DNA of 64,000 nucleotides, from contig CALXJI010000004.1 of the NCBI GenBank assembly GCA_944388585.1, forward strand, positions 124,001-188,000, given 5' to 3'. The notes beneath the pieces are model-generated. The model saw only the letters and a program-made list of their open reading frames with translations, was not told the origin of the DNA and did not search any database. Of the stretch, positions 26,207 to 34,120 are shown in pieces (the first letter of the stretch is position 1; every line of letters starts with the position of its first letter). The position numbers were made by a program, and so were the translations under genes. Origin of the DNA: an uncultured Clostridia bacterium. Lineage in GTDB: Bacteria; Bacillota; Clostridia; TANB77; CAG-465.

Positions 26207-26279
26207 GGTAGAGCTCGGGATTAGTCGCGGGACATACTAATAAATATTAGATATTTATCTATGTCAGAGCCATTTTACC
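26207..26279 (-). ncRNA. Candidate structured RNA element downstream of the foreign-looking gene
   Basis: On the minus strand the segment can fold into nested stems: GGT/ACC outermost, GGCTC/GAGCT, GACATA/TATGTC, and an 8-bp ATAAATAT/ATATTTAT tip, with an internal CCGCGACTAATCCC single-stranded side, and TTTTTT follows. A second hairpin (CCTATATGG / CCCATATA) lies beyond at about 26163-26190. It is GC-richer than its surroundings. It could be a 3' UTR element, a processed RNA or a terminator of unusual size; I do not recognise a known class. Confidence 0.4.
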
Positions 26280-26292
26280 GCCACCAGACAGA

Positions 26293-26817
26293 CTAAACTA
26301 TCTTAGCATAGTCAAAGCCTAAACTCTTAGCTTTCGCTTTAGAGACTATAGAACCATGACTAACTTCAGACACTTCAATCACAGAAGGACGAATAGGTTC
26401 ACCTGGATGAAATGTAAACACAACGTCTACACCATCTTCCTTACCTACAATTAGATAAGTATCAGGTACCATTTCTCCTCTTATGCCTTTGACAGTCATA
26501 GCTACTTTACCAGTATGCTTACTATCATCAGCAACGATTTTAGCATCGTCTGGTAGATCTGAGATCTTAACGATTCCAAATCTTCCCTCTAAGTGAGCCT
26601 TAAACACTCTGCAACCAGGCATAACGTCAGGATGTGTAGTTTCAGTCCAATCAGCATTTAAAAGAGCTTTTTCAAGTTCTTCTACGCTTGAAAATTGGTC
26701 ATATACGCTACCAACCCCACCGCTTAAACGGTTTTTGCAAGTGCTAACCCAATAGTCTGGTAACATCTTCTTGGTATTACTTATAGCACTACCAACAAAA
26801 TTCTTCACGCATTTCAC
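26293..26817 (-). CDS. Orphan protein of unknown function with foreign base composition
   Basis: 174 residues; not recognised. The codons are clearly GC-richer than neighbours: three sample lines inside the gene count to about 41% G+C against about a quarter nearby, suggesting transfer. No signal peptide or membrane segment. The C-terminal half has VPDTYLIVGKEDGVDVVFTF followed by HPGEPIRPS, a pattern that might belong to a small enzymatic or nuclease-like fold, but I cannot name it. AAGGAG precedes ATG. It has its own strong promoter, an approximately 85-base leader, and a long structured 3' region, so it is an independent cassette between native genes. Confidence 0.7.
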   Translation of the reverse strand: MKCVKNFVGSAISNTKKMLPDYWVSTCKNRLSGGVGSVYDQFSSVEELEKALLNADWTETTHPDVMPGCRVFKAHLEGRFGIVKISDLPDDAKIVADDSKHTGKVAMTVKGIRGEMVPDTYLIVGKEDGVDVVFTFHPGEPIRPSVIEVSEVSHGSIVSKAKAKSLGFDYAKIV

Positions 26818-26911
26818 TCCTTTTTTCTAGAATACTATCCTTTTGACTAAGGAATCATATTCCATATTAGACACTATTAAGTACTAATTTAAAGAAAAAA
26901 CGTCTAGAAAT

Positions 26912-26941
26912 ATTATAACATAGTTTTTTATTTTATGTCAA
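26912..26941 (-). promoter_or_regulatory. Strong promoter of the foreign-looking gene
   Basis: Minus strand -35 TTGACA (26941-26936), 18-base spacer, -10 TATAAT (26917-26912) with a TG extension. The leader that follows holds short inverted repeats (GGAAT/ATTCC at 26851-26863, ATTAG/CTAAT at 26866-26888), and TTTCTAGA/TCTAGAAA flanks it at 26824-26831 and 26903-26910. Confidence 0.75.
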
Positions 26942-26942
26942 T

Positions 26943-27326
26943 TTAATTATTATAATTCCAAAGTCCAAGCTGTCCTTTAATTTCAACCTGATCATCTAGC
27001 TTTTCTACATTTTCAAGTTTAAATCCATAATTTCTAGAAAAAGAATGAGTTGTATAGATATCATTATTTTCTTTTGCTAGCATATCTGCAAAATCTTTGC
27101 TCATTGGAATACAGTCTATAAGAGTAGCTTTGCCTATTATTTTTCCAAGAGGTATTTCATCTGGTAAATATTTTTTAAGACGCTCCATTGCCTCTTTATC
27201 TATGCCTTTTCCAGCATGAATAAGTATATCTCCTCTATAATTTGTCTTCCAACTTCTAAACTCAAATCTTTTATATCCTTCTACAATTAAAGTTGCCCAA
27301 GGTTGCTTTATAGTTATTACCTTCAT
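26943..27326 (-). CDS. ASCH-domain protein
   Basis: 127 residues. The N-terminus ITIKQPWATLIVEGYKRFEF with RSWKTNYRGDILIHAGKG is the ASCH fold signature (a PUA-like RNA-binding domain; some members hydrolyse N4-acetylcytidine or act as RNA-associated enzymes). GKIIGKATLIDCIPM near 60 completes the barrel and GQLGLWNY ends it. GGGGGA precedes the start and overlaps the uvrC stop, so it is translated with uvrC. Its direct role is unknown. Confidence 0.85.
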   Translation of the reverse strand: MKVITIKQPWATLIVEGYKRFEFRSWKTNYRGDILIHAGKGIDKEAMERLKKYLPDEIPLGKIIGKATLIDCIPMSKDFADMLAKENNDIYTTHSFSRNYGFKLENVEKLDDQVEIKGQLGLWNYNN

Positions 27327-27335
27327 AAAATCCCC

Positions 27336-28988
27336 CTATTTTTTTCTCTTCACATTTTTATATACAGTTCCATCTTTAAGTTTTACACTATCTCTTAGCT
27401 TTCTATGATAAGTTATAACAAACCTATGTACCTCATCTTGTAAGAAAGTTAAAAAATTAAGTATCTTTTTATCCTTAGATAAATCAAATTCATTACCATT
27501 TTCATCTATTAATCCACGTGTTCTATGCTTATCATTTTTGACCATGCCATAAATATTAGTATGTTCACCAGACTCTTGCATTGCTTTTTTTACCATATTA
27601 AGTTGTGTTTTCCCGCCATCTATTAGCATTACATCTGGAAGTGGCCAATCTTGAGCATGTTTTAATCTTCTTTGGATTACCTCATACATACAAAGTGGAT
27701 CATCTTGAGTAAGTGTACTTCTAATTTTAAACTTTCTGTACATACTTTTATTAAGTTTACCATCTTCAAATCGTATCATACACCCTACAATATATTCATT
27801 TCTTAAATTAGAAATATCATAACACTCTATAGAATCTATTCCCTCTTTAAAATCAAGTAAAGCAGATAAATCACTTACTACATTATTTTTATTATCTTCA
27901 ATATTAATATGAATATTATTTTCTACCATTTTTACTAAATTCAATTTTTCTCCACGTTTAGGGCAATTAACCTGTAATTTTATCTTTCTATTGTTAAAAA
28001 GTTTATTAATAAGCTCAATATTTTTTTCATCTAATTTAATATATACTTTTTTAGGCATGTCCTTATTGTCTGTATAATAATTTGATACAATTTGTACCAA
28101 AGATTCTTCTATTTCATCTTCAGATACTTCTGTAATTTTTACATTATCATGTAATACTATCTTATAATCTCTAATTTTAAATATTTGTATATATAATGTA
28201 TCATCCAAAAACACATATCCCCATATATCTGTACTTATCTCATTTAAATTAGACACATTTTGTTTTTGACTAAATTTTTCTATATTATCTAGTCTTTGCT
28301 TTAATACAGAAGCTTTTTCAAAGTCTAATTTTTCAATACACTCATCTATTTGGTCTTGTATCATCTTTTTTACATCAGATGTCTTTCCTTCTAAAAATAA
28401 TACAACTTGTTCAATCATTTCTTTATATGCTTTAAGACTTACCTCATTAATACATGGTCCTAAACATCTTCCTATATGATAGTATAAGCATGCATTTTTA
28501 ACTTTAGTCTTATCTAAATTATATTTACATCTTTTAACAGGAAATATTTCTTTTATAGTATGTAACGCATCACGCATTGCTGAAACATTAGTATATGGTC
28601 CAAAATACAAAGACTTATCATTTACTCTTCTTCTGGTCACATATATTAAAGGATATTTATCTTTTATTGTAACTTTAATATATGGGTATGTCTTATCATC
28701 TTTAAGCATTACATTAAATTTAGGAGACAACTTTTTTATATAGTTACATTCAAGATTTAGTGCTTCTACCTCATTTTTTACTACTATATAATCTATATTT
28801 CTAACTAAAGATGCCATTTTTTCTATTCTTGCTGTCTTATTATTTTTTTGAAAATATTGTCTTACCCTTTTTCTTAAAGATATAGCTTTACCAACATAAA
28901 TAATTTCTCCCTTTTCATCTTTCATCATATATATTCCAGGCTCGTATGGAATTTTTTTTACTATATCTTTTACATACTCATTTGTCAT
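27336..28988 (-). CDS. uvrC: Excinuclease ABC subunit C, lacking the C-terminal helix-hairpin-helix
   Basis: The nuclease subunit of nucleotide excision repair, which makes both incisions around a lesion with UvrA and UvrB. 550 residues from ATG 28988 (GGAG 8 bases upstream; an ATG at 29021 lies inside the preceding terminator). Order: GIY-YIG nuclease (PGIYMMKDEKGEIIYVGKA, about 17-35), Cys region CLYYHIGRCLGPC near 165-177, UVR helix near 205-235, and an RNase H-like endonuclease with ECYDISN, MLIDGGKTQLN and EVHRFVITYHRK. It ends about 15 residues after the last motif, where other UvrC proteins continue with a helix-hairpin-helix domain of about 60 residues. Confidence 0.92.
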   Translation of the reverse strand: MTNEYVKDIVKKIPYEPGIYMMKDEKGEIIYVGKAISLRKRVRQYFQKNNKTARIEKMASLVRNIDYIVVKNEVEALNLECNYIKKLSPKFNVMLKDDKTYPYIKVTIKDKYPLIYVTRRRVNDKSLYFGPYTNVSAMRDALHTIKEIFPVKRCKYNLDKTKVKNACLYYHIGRCLGPCINEVSLKAYKEMIEQVVLFLEGKTSDVKKMIQDQIDECIEKLDFEKASVLKQRLDNIEKFSQKQNVSNLNEISTDIWGYVFLDDTLYIQIFKIRDYKIVLHDNVKITEVSEDEIEESLVQIVSNYYTDNKDMPKKVYIKLDEKNIELINKLFNNRKIKLQVNCPKRGEKLNLVKMVENNIHINIEDNKNNVVSDLSALLDFKEGIDSIECYDISNLRNEYIVGCMIRFEDGKLNKSMYRKFKIRSTLTQDDPLCMYEVIQRRLKHAQDWPLPDVMLIDGGKTQLNMVKKAMQESGEHTNIYGMVKNDKHRTRGLIDENGNEFDLSKDKKILNFLTFLQDEVHRFVITYHRKLRDSVKLKDGTVYKNVKRKK

Positions 28989-29003
28989 TTTCTCATCTCC
29001 TAT

Positions 29004-29030
29004 TAAAAAAGAGGGCATCAAAACCCTCTA
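29004..29030 (-). terminator. Terminator of spoVG
   Basis: Stem AGAGGG / CCCTCT with an 8-base loop, followed on the minus strand by TTTTTT. It lies 27 bases after the spoVG stop and just upstream of the uvrC ribosome site, which rules out the longer uvrC start. Confidence 0.85.
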
Positions 29031-29056
29031 CACTTTCAATATAATTTATCTAACTA

Positions 29057-29311
29057 TTACTCAGCCTCATTATATTTATCAATAATTAATTTTTGTAACA
29101 TTTCTCTAGTTTCAGTATTGATAGGATGAGCAATATCCTTAAATTCTCCATTTGGAGTTTTTCTGCTAGGCATAGCAATAAATAAACCTTTATCGCTTTC
29201 AATAACTTTGATGTCATGAATTACAAAAACATCATCAATTGTTATTGATGCAATAGCTTTCATTCTGTTTTGAGAAGTTACTTTTCTAACTCTTACATCT
29301 GTAATTTGCAT
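29057..29311 (-). CDS. spoVG: Septation/sporulation regulator SpoVG
   Basis: 84 residues matching SpoVG along its length: [31 protein letters not shown], and [23 protein letters not shown]. It is a small DNA/RNA-binding regulator conserved in Firmicutes, linked to septum formation and sporulation and also present in non-spore formers. It has its own strong promoter and terminator. Confidence 0.96.
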   Translation of the reverse strand: MQITDVRVRKVTSQNRMKAIASITIDDVFVIHDIKVIESDKGLFIAMPSRKTPNGEFKDIAHPINTETREMLQKLIIDKYNEAE

Positions 29312-29343
29312 AGTCTACACCGCCTTCCTTGAATGTTACCTTA

Positions 29344-29372
29344 ATTATCGCATATTAAAAATTCAATGTCAA
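29344..29372 (-). promoter_or_regulatory. Promoter of spoVG
   Basis: Minus strand -35 TTGACA (29372-29367), 17-base spacer, -10 GATAAT (29349-29344) with a TG extension. Confidence 0.75.
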
Positions 29373-29430
29373 CTATTTGTTTACCATAAAACATTACTTT
29401 TGTGTTACAAAATTATTGCTACCTATTTAT

Positions 29431-30105
29431 TTAGTTATATAATATTTTAACACGTTTAACATCATATGGAACTTTTTCATTTATATATTCTATATACCCA
29501 TCCATTAAAATAGCTGGAGATATATTAGATCTTGCACCAGCAGATACCACTATATCTACACTATCATCTATATTAAAATTATATTTTTCAATTTGTGGTT
29601 TTATATCTAATCTTTCCATTCTATCATAGCTCTTTTTTACAACTAATATTTGTGATTGAGCAAGATACATTTCCATTTTCTTTCTATAATAAGATCTTAT
29701 CTCATCTTTTTCTCTTAAAGATTTATCTTTAAATTTTTCTGTATAATCCAAGTTAATTACATATTCTGCTGCATACACTCTTAAATTTATACTATCTTCA
29801 TTAGATGATACATATTCTGCAGACATTACAATAAATCCTGCTGGTAGAGATCTGTTTAACTCTTTTATTAAATAACGTGTATCTACCTCTTCAGTAAGAT
29901 TTACCTCAAAAATTTCACCTGTACTTTGATATCCATCAGTAAGTGGATGAGCAAACATCATTTCTACCAAATTAGTATCTTTAGATCTAATTACTGGTAT
30001 TTGAGCCTTTAAAAATGCATCACTAAATATTCTTATTGTATCTTCTTGTGATATATACATTGCATCTTTTGATTTACCATAAACTACCCTAAGCTTGTTC
30101 ATCAT
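29431..30105 (-). CDS. DUF2344 radical-SAM-linked protein, stand-alone
   Basis: 224 residues similar to the TIGR03936/DUF2344 family: LRVVYGKSKDAMYISQEDTIRIF at the start (cf. the R-x-x-Y-x-K-x-x...S-x-x-D signature), then FAHPLTDGYQSTGEIFEVNL near 51-70 and ELNRSLPAGFIVMSAEYV near 83-100. In many bacteria this domain is fused to or next to a B12-type radical SAM protein; no such gene is nearby. The acidic C-terminal half carries IDDSVDIVVSAGARSNISP. It may assist radical SAM chemistry in tRNA or ribosomal protein modification, but this is inference. GGAAG precedes the start. Confidence 0.8.
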   Translation of the reverse strand: MMNKLRVVYGKSKDAMYISQEDTIRIFSDAFLKAQIPVIRSKDTNLVEMMFAHPLTDGYQSTGEIFEVNLTEEVDTRYLIKELNRSLPAGFIVMSAEYVSSNEDSINLRVYAAEYVINLDYTEKFKDKSLREKDEIRSYYRKKMEMYLAQSQILVVKKSYDRMERLDIKPQIEKYNFNIDDSVDIVVSAGARSNISPAILMDGYIEYINEKVPYDVKRVKILYN

Positions 30106-30193
30106 ATATCATCTTCCTTCCTGCTGGTATTATATCACAGCAAAGGTCAAAATTAAAGTTTTTTTTACTAATTACAACAAATTTTAACAAAGC

Positions 30194-31375
30194 TTATCTA
30201 GTAAGTTTAAACAAATTCATTTCTTTTTTATAATATCCTTTTATTGCATCTTTTAATATATCCGCTCCTATTAACATTTGAGAAATTGATGAGCTTCCAA
30301 CACCCAAGTTTATATATGTATTGGGAACATCTTCTATTTCTCCAATTACTGGCATATTATCTTTCGTTACATATATATTTCCACTATACATTCCTATTTC
30401 TTCAGATATTTCTGTCTTTGGAAATAATTTACTAATAACACTTACTAGTCTTCTTGCATTATCTTTTTTTAACATATCAATATATTTTTCATTTTCCATT
30501 TTTGCAATATACTTCGTATCTATACCTGATACTATCATATTACCTCTTTCATCATTTCTAATATATATTGGAATATCATTTAAAAGCTTAGCACATATTC
30601 TTTTATTTAAATTTGTATTTGTAACAATACTAAATCTTCTATAAACTTCAATATTTGGTATTTTAGACAACGCAAAACTATCAATTCCTGTAGTTAATAT
30701 TAAAGATGATGCTTTTATTTTAAAGTCATTTTGCGTAGTGATTTCGACATAATCATAATTTGCATTTATATTTTTCAACTTTGTATTTTCAAAAATATAT
30801 ACATTAGGAAAAGATGCTATATACTCAAAAATCTTAGATGTAAAATCATATGCATCAATCATTCTACTTCCACCTTTTACATTTACTGCACAATGTGCAT
30901 TCATATAATCTATATCTTCTAAAAGTTCAGCTTTTTCTCCAAGTTCTTCTCTTATACTTGCTTCGCTTCTAAATAGTCCCTTCTGAAACATTTTATTATT
31001 TAGTATTATATAATCTGTCTTTTTTAAGTATTCTTGCTTTTGAATATCAACTAATATCTCATCTAGTAAAGCATTTGCTCTCTTTTTCATATCAAAAATT
31101 TTTCTTCTTATATTATCTTTTGTATCTTTACTATTTTTAATATACAAATCGTCAACAAAATCGGTAATACATGCAGATGAAAGACTAGTATTTTTATATC
31201 CAATAATATTTTTTTCTATTACAGCTACTTTAAACCCATCTTTTGCTAGAAAATATGATGTTATAGCTCCACATATTCCTCCACCAACTATTATTACATC
31301 ACATTCCATATTCTTAGATAGGTATGGATATACATTTGTAATTTTATTTTTATTCAACCAAAATCCTTTTTGCAT
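30194..31375 (-). CDS. FAD-dependent oxidoreductase (DAO family)
   Basis: 393 residues. The dinucleotide-binding ECDVIIVGGGICGAITSYFL at about 24-43 with VAVIEKN following is a typical FAD Rossmann motif, and the C-terminal NMPVIGEIEDVPNTYINLGVG (in part) near 345-365 matches the DAO family of glycine/D-amino acid oxidases. GAGGTG precedes the ATG. Divergent from the CAP-domain gene. Substrate not deducible; an amine or sarcosine-like compound is possible. Confidence 0.88.
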   Translation of the reverse strand: MQKGFWLNKNKITNVYPYLSKNMECDVIIVGGGICGAITSYFLAKDGFKVAVIEKNIIGYKNTSLSSACITDFVDDLYIKNSKDTKDNIRRKIFDMKKRANALLDEILVDIQKQEYLKKTDYIILNNKMFQKGLFRSEASIREELGEKAELLEDIDYMNAHCAVNVKGGSRMIDAYDFTSKIFEYIASFPNVYIFENTKLKNINANYDYVEITTQNDFKIKASSLILTTGIDSFALSKIPNIEVYRRFSIVTNTNLNKRICAKLLNDIPIYIRNDERGNMIVSGIDTKYIAKMENEKYIDMLKKDNARRLVSVISKLFPKTEISEEIGMYSGNIYVTKDNMPVIGEIEDVPNTYINLGVGSSSISQMLIGADILKDAIKGYYKKEMNLFKLTR

Positions 31376-31476
31376 ACTTTACACCTCATAAATATTCTTT
31401 TTAAAAATTGGAAAAATATACTAATTTTTATAATATACAGGAAGAAATTGGTAATAATACTAGTGAGGTGAAAAAA

Positions 31477-32454
31477 ATGAAAAACACAAAAAATATTATA
31501 ATAGTAATAATTGCTATTATGTTTGTTATTTTATTTTCTACTATATTTGCTGCAACTATTACTCATTTTTCTCCTGAATATGGTGTGACTACAGCAAATG
31601 TAAATCTTAGAAATAAACCAAATACAGATTATTCATCTTTTATAAGAACGCTTGATCCTAATACAAAGATTAAACTTGTTGGATCAATAGATAATTTTTA
31701 TATTGTACAACTTGAAAATAATGAAGTGGGTATTATATCTAAAGAATATGCAAAAGTAACAGGAGAAAATGTAAATGCCCTCACTTACACAGATTACTCC
31801 CCATTTCATGCAACAGTAAAGGGAGATAATACTATCGTAAGAGGAGGTCCTTCAACATCATTTAGAGTATATGGAAAATTAAATGCAGGAGACCAAGTAT
31901 ACGTAATTGGAGCAATAGATAATTTTTTACTAGTAATAACTCAAGATAATTTAGTTGGAATGATTAGAGAAGATTTGCTTGAATGTAACTTAGAAGATTC
32001 AAATAATAATTCTAATATAGCTCAAGAAAATACTAATGAACAGGAAAATACAACTCCAAGTACACCAGATTCTAATGCAAATATAGAATACATTCTATCT
32101 AAATTGAATGAAATAAGAAAAGAAAATGGTCTTCCACTATTTACACTAGATTCACTACTTACTGCAACTGCTCAAACTAAAGCTCAAGATATGGTAGCAA
32201 ACAATTATTTTTCTCATACTTCGCCTACATATGGAAATCCCTTTGAAATGATGCAAAATGCTGGGGTAACTTACAAAGCGGCTGGAGAAAATATAGCTGG
32301 AAATAATAATATAGATGATGCTATAAATTCTTTTATGAAATCTAGTGAGCATAGTCAAAATATACTTTCAAATTCATTTAATTATATTGGAATAGGACTT
32401 GAAAAAAGTGAAACATATGGATATGTTATTGTTCTTATGTTTATTGGAAAATAA
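31477..32454 (+). CDS. Secreted protein with two bacterial SH3 domains and a CAP (SCP/PR1) domain
   Basis: 325 residues from ATG 31477, chosen for GAGGTG 6 bases before it; ATG 31408 would add 23 residues without a site. N-terminal hydrophobic signal or anchor about 5-27, then SH3-type repeats: TTANVNLRNKPNTDYSSFI near 40 and DNTIVRGGPSTSFRVYGKL near 118, which usually bind peptidoglycan. A linker rich in Asn and Thr (residues 170-205) leads to the CAP domain: LNEIRKENGLPLF, MVANNYFSHTSP, and AGENIAGN. CAP domains of this type are extracellular and common in Firmicutes; function unsettled. A terminator with an embedded element follows. Confidence 0.9.
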   Translation: MKNTKNIIIVIIAIMFVILFSTIFAATITHFSPEYGVTTANVNLRNKPNTDYSSFIRTLDPNTKIKLVGSIDNFYIVQLENNEVGIISKEYAKVTGENVNALTYTDYSPFHATVKGDNTIVRGGPSTSFRVYGKLNAGDQVYVIGAIDNFLLVITQDNLVGMIREDLLECNLEDSNNNSNIAQENTNEQENTTPSTPDSNANIEYILSKLNEIRKENGLPLFTLDSLLTATAQTKAQDMVANNYFSHTSPTYGNPFEMMQNAGVTYKAAGENIAGNNNIDDAINSFMKSSEHSQNILSNSFNYIGIGLEKSETYGYVIVLMFIGK

Positions 32455-32477
32455 AAAAACAGAAATTATATAAATGA

Positions 32478-32567
32478 AAAAAGTGAACATATAATGAAGT
32501 GAGCCCAAATTATTAGACAAAAAAGTTTAATAAGGAGGAGTCACTTCATAAGCTATGTTTACTTTTT
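32478..32567. terminator. Bidirectional terminator of the CAP gene and guaA, interrupted in its loop
   Basis: The outer arms AAAAAGTGAACATA (32478-32491) and TATGTTTACTTTTT (32554-32567) pair over 14 bp with one G-U and have T runs on both strands. Between them lies a 54-bp palindromic element plus a duplicated TAA. Without the insert the loop would be TAAGC. The whole can still fold as one long nested hairpin. Confidence 0.75.
32495..32548. mobile_element. 54-bp IS3-like mini-element (MITE or deletion remnant)
   Basis: The ends are imperfect inverted repeats: the left 25 bases (TGAAGTGAGCCCAAATTATT...) and the reverse complement of the right 25 (TGAAGTGACTCCTCCTTATT...) match at 18 positions and resemble IS3/IS150-group ends (TG....GACCC...GTTAGACA). 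It is flanked by a TAA direct repeat (32492-32494 and 32549-32551), the 3-bp duplication expected for IS3 transposition. It carries no gene, so any movement would need a transposase in trans. Confidence 0.6.
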
Positions 32568-32572
32568 ATCTT

Positions 32573-34108
32573 TTATTCCCATTCTATTGTTGCAGGAGGC
32601 TTAGAAGTTATATCATAAACAATTCTATTTACATGTTCTACTTCATTAACTATTCTCTTAGATATTTTATCTAATACTTCATATGGAATTTGAGCAAATT
32701 TAGCAGTCATAAAATCATCTGTTATAACAGCTCTTAGCGCTACCATATAATCATATGTTCTTTCATCTCCCATAACTCCTACAGAACGAGTATCTGTTAA
32801 AACTGCAAAATATTGACTTAAACTTTTATCTAAATTACTTTTACTAATTTCATCTCTAAATATATAATCTGCCTCTTTTAAAATATCTAGTTTTTCTTCT
32901 GTTATATCTCCTATAATTCTAATAGCAAGACCTGGACCTGGAAAAGGTTGTCTATTTACCAAATAATCTGGAAGACCTACTTCTTTTCCTACTTTCCTTA
33001 CTTCATCTTTAAATAGATCCCTTAAGGGCTCTATTATTTCTTTAAAATCGACATAATCTGGAAGACCTCCAACATTATGATGACTTTTTATTACCGAGCT
33101 TTTTCCAAGACCACTTTCAATTACATCTGGATATATAGTCCCTTGAACAAGGTAATCTACTGTACCAATTTTTTTTGCTTCTTCTTCAAATACTCGTATA
33201 AATTCTTCTCCTATTATCTTTCTTTTTTTCTCAGGAGAAGTTATTCCTTTAAGTTTATTTAAAAATCTATCTTTAGCATTTACTTTTACAAAATTTACAT
33301 CAAATTTTTCTTTAAATATCTTTTCTACTTCTTCTACTTCGTTTTTTCTAAGGAGACCATGATCTACAAATATACAAGTTAAATTATTACCTATTGCTTT
33401 AGATAAAAGTACTGCTGCAACAGAAGAATCAACACCACCAGATAAAGCACATAGTGCTTTTTTATCTTTTATTTTTTCTTTTAAATTTTCAATTGTTGTC
33501 TTTGTAAAATAGTCCATTTTCCATAAACCTTTACAACCACAAATATCTATTACAAAATTTTCAATTATTTTATCTCCATCTATGGTATGATTTACTTCTG
33601 GATGAAATTGCACGCCATAGAAATTCTTATTTAAATTTTGCATCGCTGCAATTTTACAAGTATTACTTTTAGCTATTTTTTCAAACCCTTTTGGTACACT
33701 ATCTACATAATCTGTATGACTCATAAGACAAATATTACTACTTTTAAATCCTTTAAATAACTTTGAACTATTATCTAAGCTAACCTCCATTTGTCCATAC
33801 TCTCTTTTAGTTGCTCTTTTAACTGCTCCACCAAGAGTATACGCCATAAGTTGCATTCCATAACAAATTCCAAGAATAGGTATACCAAGTTCAAATACTT
33901 CTATATCACATTTTGGTGCATCATCTGCATATATACTTGATGGACCACCCGTAAAAATTATTCCTTTAGGATTTTTCTCTTTTATTTTTTCTATTGATAT
34001 TGTATTGGGAACAACTTCACAATATACATTTTTTTCACGAACTCTTCTGGCAATTAATTGATTATATTGTCCTCCAAAGTCTATTATTAAAATCTCTTCT
34101 TTTTCCAT
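32573..34108 (-). CDS. guaA: GMP synthase (glutamine-hydrolysing)
   Basis: Converts XMP to GMP with ATP and glutamine. 511 residues. Glutaminase half: [19 protein letters not shown] at the N-terminus, [11 protein letters not shown] with the nucleophilic Cys near 81, and [11 protein letters not shown] with His/Glu near 168. ATP-pyrophosphatase half: [15 protein letters not shown] near 217. The C-terminal dimerisation domain ends [11 protein letters not shown] as usual. It starts 12 bases after guaB in one purine operon. Confidence 0.98.
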   Translation of the reverse strand: MEKEEILIIDFGGQYNQLIARRVREKNVYCEVVPNTISIEKIKEKNPKGIIFTGGPSSIYADDAPKCDIEVFELGIPILGICYGMQLMAYTLGGAVKRATKREYGQMEVSLDNSSKLFKGFKSSNICLMSHTDYVDSVPKGFEKIAKSNTCKIAAMQNLNKNFYGVQFHPEVNHTIDGDKIIENFVIDICGCKGLWKMDYFTKTTIENLKEKIKDKKALCALSGGVDSSVAAVLLSKAIGNNLTCIFVDHGLLRKNEVEEVEKIFKEKFDVNFVKVNAKDRFLNKLKGITSPEKKRKIIGEEFIRVFEEEAKKIGTVDYLVQGTIYPDVIESGLGKSSVIKSHHNVGGLPDYVDFKEIIEPLRDLFKDEVRKVGKEVGLPDYLVNRQPFPGPGLAIRIIGDITEEKLDILKEADYIFRDEISKSNLDKSLSQYFAVLTDTRSVGVMGDERTYDYMVALRAVITDDFMTAKFAQIPYEVLDKISKRIVNEVEHVNRIVYDITSKPPATIEWE

Positions 34109-34120
34109 TAGTATTACTCC

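Noticed and set aside
26200-26280. tRNA-like segment (GGTAGAGCTC on the plus strand)
   Set aside because: It looks like a D-arm at first sight, but no acceptor, anticodon or T-arm with GTTCRA follows at the right spacing.
26824-26910. Closed leader stem TTTCTAGA/TCTAGAAA of the orphan gene as an RNA switch
   Set aside because: The predicted start site near 26905 would exclude most of the distal arm from the transcript.
30731-30922. Plus-strand small ORF opposite the DAO oxidoreductase
   Set aside because: Antisense shadow with Ile/Cys/Tyr-rich product and no ribosome site.
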